A stretch of 64,000 nucleotides of DNA from Terfezia claveryi (Eukaryota > Ascomycota > Pezizomycetes > Pezizales > Pezizaceae). The stretch lies in contig WHUX01000131.1 of NCBI GenBank assembly GCA_015179025.1, positions 90,176 through 154,175 of the forward strand, given 5' to 3'. Numbering within the stretch: position 1 is the first letter of the stretch; each line of letters starts with the position of its first letter. A model generated the notes under the pieces. That model worked only from the letters and a program-made list of their open reading frames with translations, was not told the origin of the DNA and did not search any database. Positions 63,233 to 64,000 of this stretch are shown piece after piece. The translations under genes were made by a program, and so were the position numbers.

Positions 63233-64000
63233 ATGGCGACTGACGGAATGTAAGCTTTACACTATACAAAACGGTAACATGGCTTACTGACACGGGATGG
63301 ATATCAGAGCGCTCTCTCCCATCCGCGCTTGCCTGTTCGACATGGACGGATTGCTCATCAACTCAGAGGATCTCTACACCAAAGTCACAAACACCATTCT
63401 CGGAGAACTCGACCGCCCTATGCTTCCTTGGAGTATCAAGGCGAAGCTCCAAGGCCGTCCTGCCCATTTTGTAGGTCTCCCATAAACCAGCAACAATCGC
63501 AAACCCACTAAACATAAAACATATTTCACCTAGTCCTTAGAGCTCTTCAAGCAATGGGCCAACCTCCCCATCTCCACCTCAGATGGTGCGCCCGCTCCGC
63601 TGCTCTCCAAAGGAACTCTTCCCTTCTAGTGCCCCCCTCCTGGAGTAACCGCCTCTTACAAACACTCCTCACCGGCGTGAAATCGCGTACATCTCAACTC
63701 TTCAAATTACGCATATAAACCTCGCATCTGCCAAAAGGAACTCTTGATTCTTCCCCCCTGGCCAATCATCAAGTGATGACCCTCGCATACGCATGGCGGG
63801 GAAAGCCTGCGCGGATATTACTACTGCCTTGAACATAATGCACGAAGGAGGGCAGAGGGGAGAGATGAGATTGAGCCAAGGGAGACGTTGGTGTTCGAGG
63901 ATGCGGTGCCGGGGGTTGAGGCGGGGAGGAGGGCGGGGATGGGGGTGGTTTGGGTGCCACATGAGGGGCTGTTAGGGGAATATAAAGGAAGGAGGAGGAG
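63233..64000 (+). pseudogene. HAD-superfamily phosphatase gene, decayed and cut by window end
   Basis: Exons 63233-63249 and 63308-63470 splice to MATDGIALSPIRACLFDMDG, then LLINSEDLYTKVTN and LPWSIKAKLQGRP: motif I DMDGLL of HAD phosphatases of the pseudouridine-monophosphatase/DOG type, typical of a fungal paralog family. After that only fragments remain: ELFKQWANLPIST (63541-), GKACADI where GKPAPDI is expected (63799-), and TLVFEDAVPGVEAGRRAGMG with VVWVPHEGLL (63880-63970), which is motif IV. Intervening parts have stops and lack a clear motif II/III, so the gene is probably dead. The 3' end lies outside the window. Confidence 0.65.

Noticed and set aside
63702..63962. Minus-strand His/Pro-rich frames at the window end
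   Set aside because: Antisense to the conserved HAD segment FEDAVPGVEAGRRAG on the plus strand.

Overview
The window looks like nuclear DNA from a filamentous ascomycete. Single-copy genes have short (about 50-120 bp) GT-AG introns with CTAAC/CTGAC-type branch sites and small intergenic gaps. They include fungal-type families: AMA1/Mfr1-like APC/C activator, Atp23, Pro1 with PUA domain, Hom2, Mrs6 and a fungal STAND-type N-terminal domain. The amount of decayed transposon DNA, the Crinkler-like gene and the gene-poor flanks would suit a repeat-rich Pezizomycete (truffle or morel relatives). That placement is inference; nothing here proves the genus.

Layout. 1-8.3 kb is a transposon graveyard: a Ty3/gypsy integrase remnant, two copies of a roughly 2.4-2.7 kb duplicated segment each carrying a dead minus-strand LINE C-terminus, three copies of a hairpin-rich block, and a 479-bp pogo-like MITE present in only one duplicate. 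8.4-15.7 kb mixes a broken hypothetical gene, a minisatellite, two small mitochondrial twin-CX9C genes that no long reading frame reveals (PET191/COA5-like and a complex I NDUFS5-like subunit with an 11-nt microexon), a hAT-like element and a SINE-like element.

15.8-24.9 kb holds MRS6 (Rab escort) and DPH3 sharing a 173-bp promoter, then AMA1 and V-ATPase subunit H. 25-28.1 kb is gene-poor. 28.1-43.3 kb holds IPI1/ARPC4 (divergent), a RING plus RRM protein, an SGF73-like SAGA subunit, a small coiled-coil protein, COQ5, and ATP23/PRO1 (divergent). 44.1-46.4 kb is a STAND-N/ankyrin protein. 48.7-52.7 kb holds MsrB and a metaxin-like SAM subunit (divergent), then HOM2. From 53.8 kb on the content is accessory and decayed: a frameshifted PLC-like phosphodiesterase with a foldback element in a probable intron, a frameshifted Crinkler-like P-loop gene with a minisatellite upstream, an ankyrin pseudogene, and a degraded HAD phosphatase cut by the window end.

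Themes. Many genes act in mitochondria (PET191, NDUFS5, COQ5, ATP23, the SAM subunit, probably MsrB). Four divergent pairs have start codons less than 275 bp apart. A very short mobile-looking motif (TAGTCTGGTTGGCACAAG...) recurs at least 14 times and is present/absent between the two duplicates; it is the best candidate for an undescribed element, together with the five-hairpin block. Eight apparent single-base losses at short homopolymers fall in four non-housekeeping genes, while long housekeeping genes are intact.
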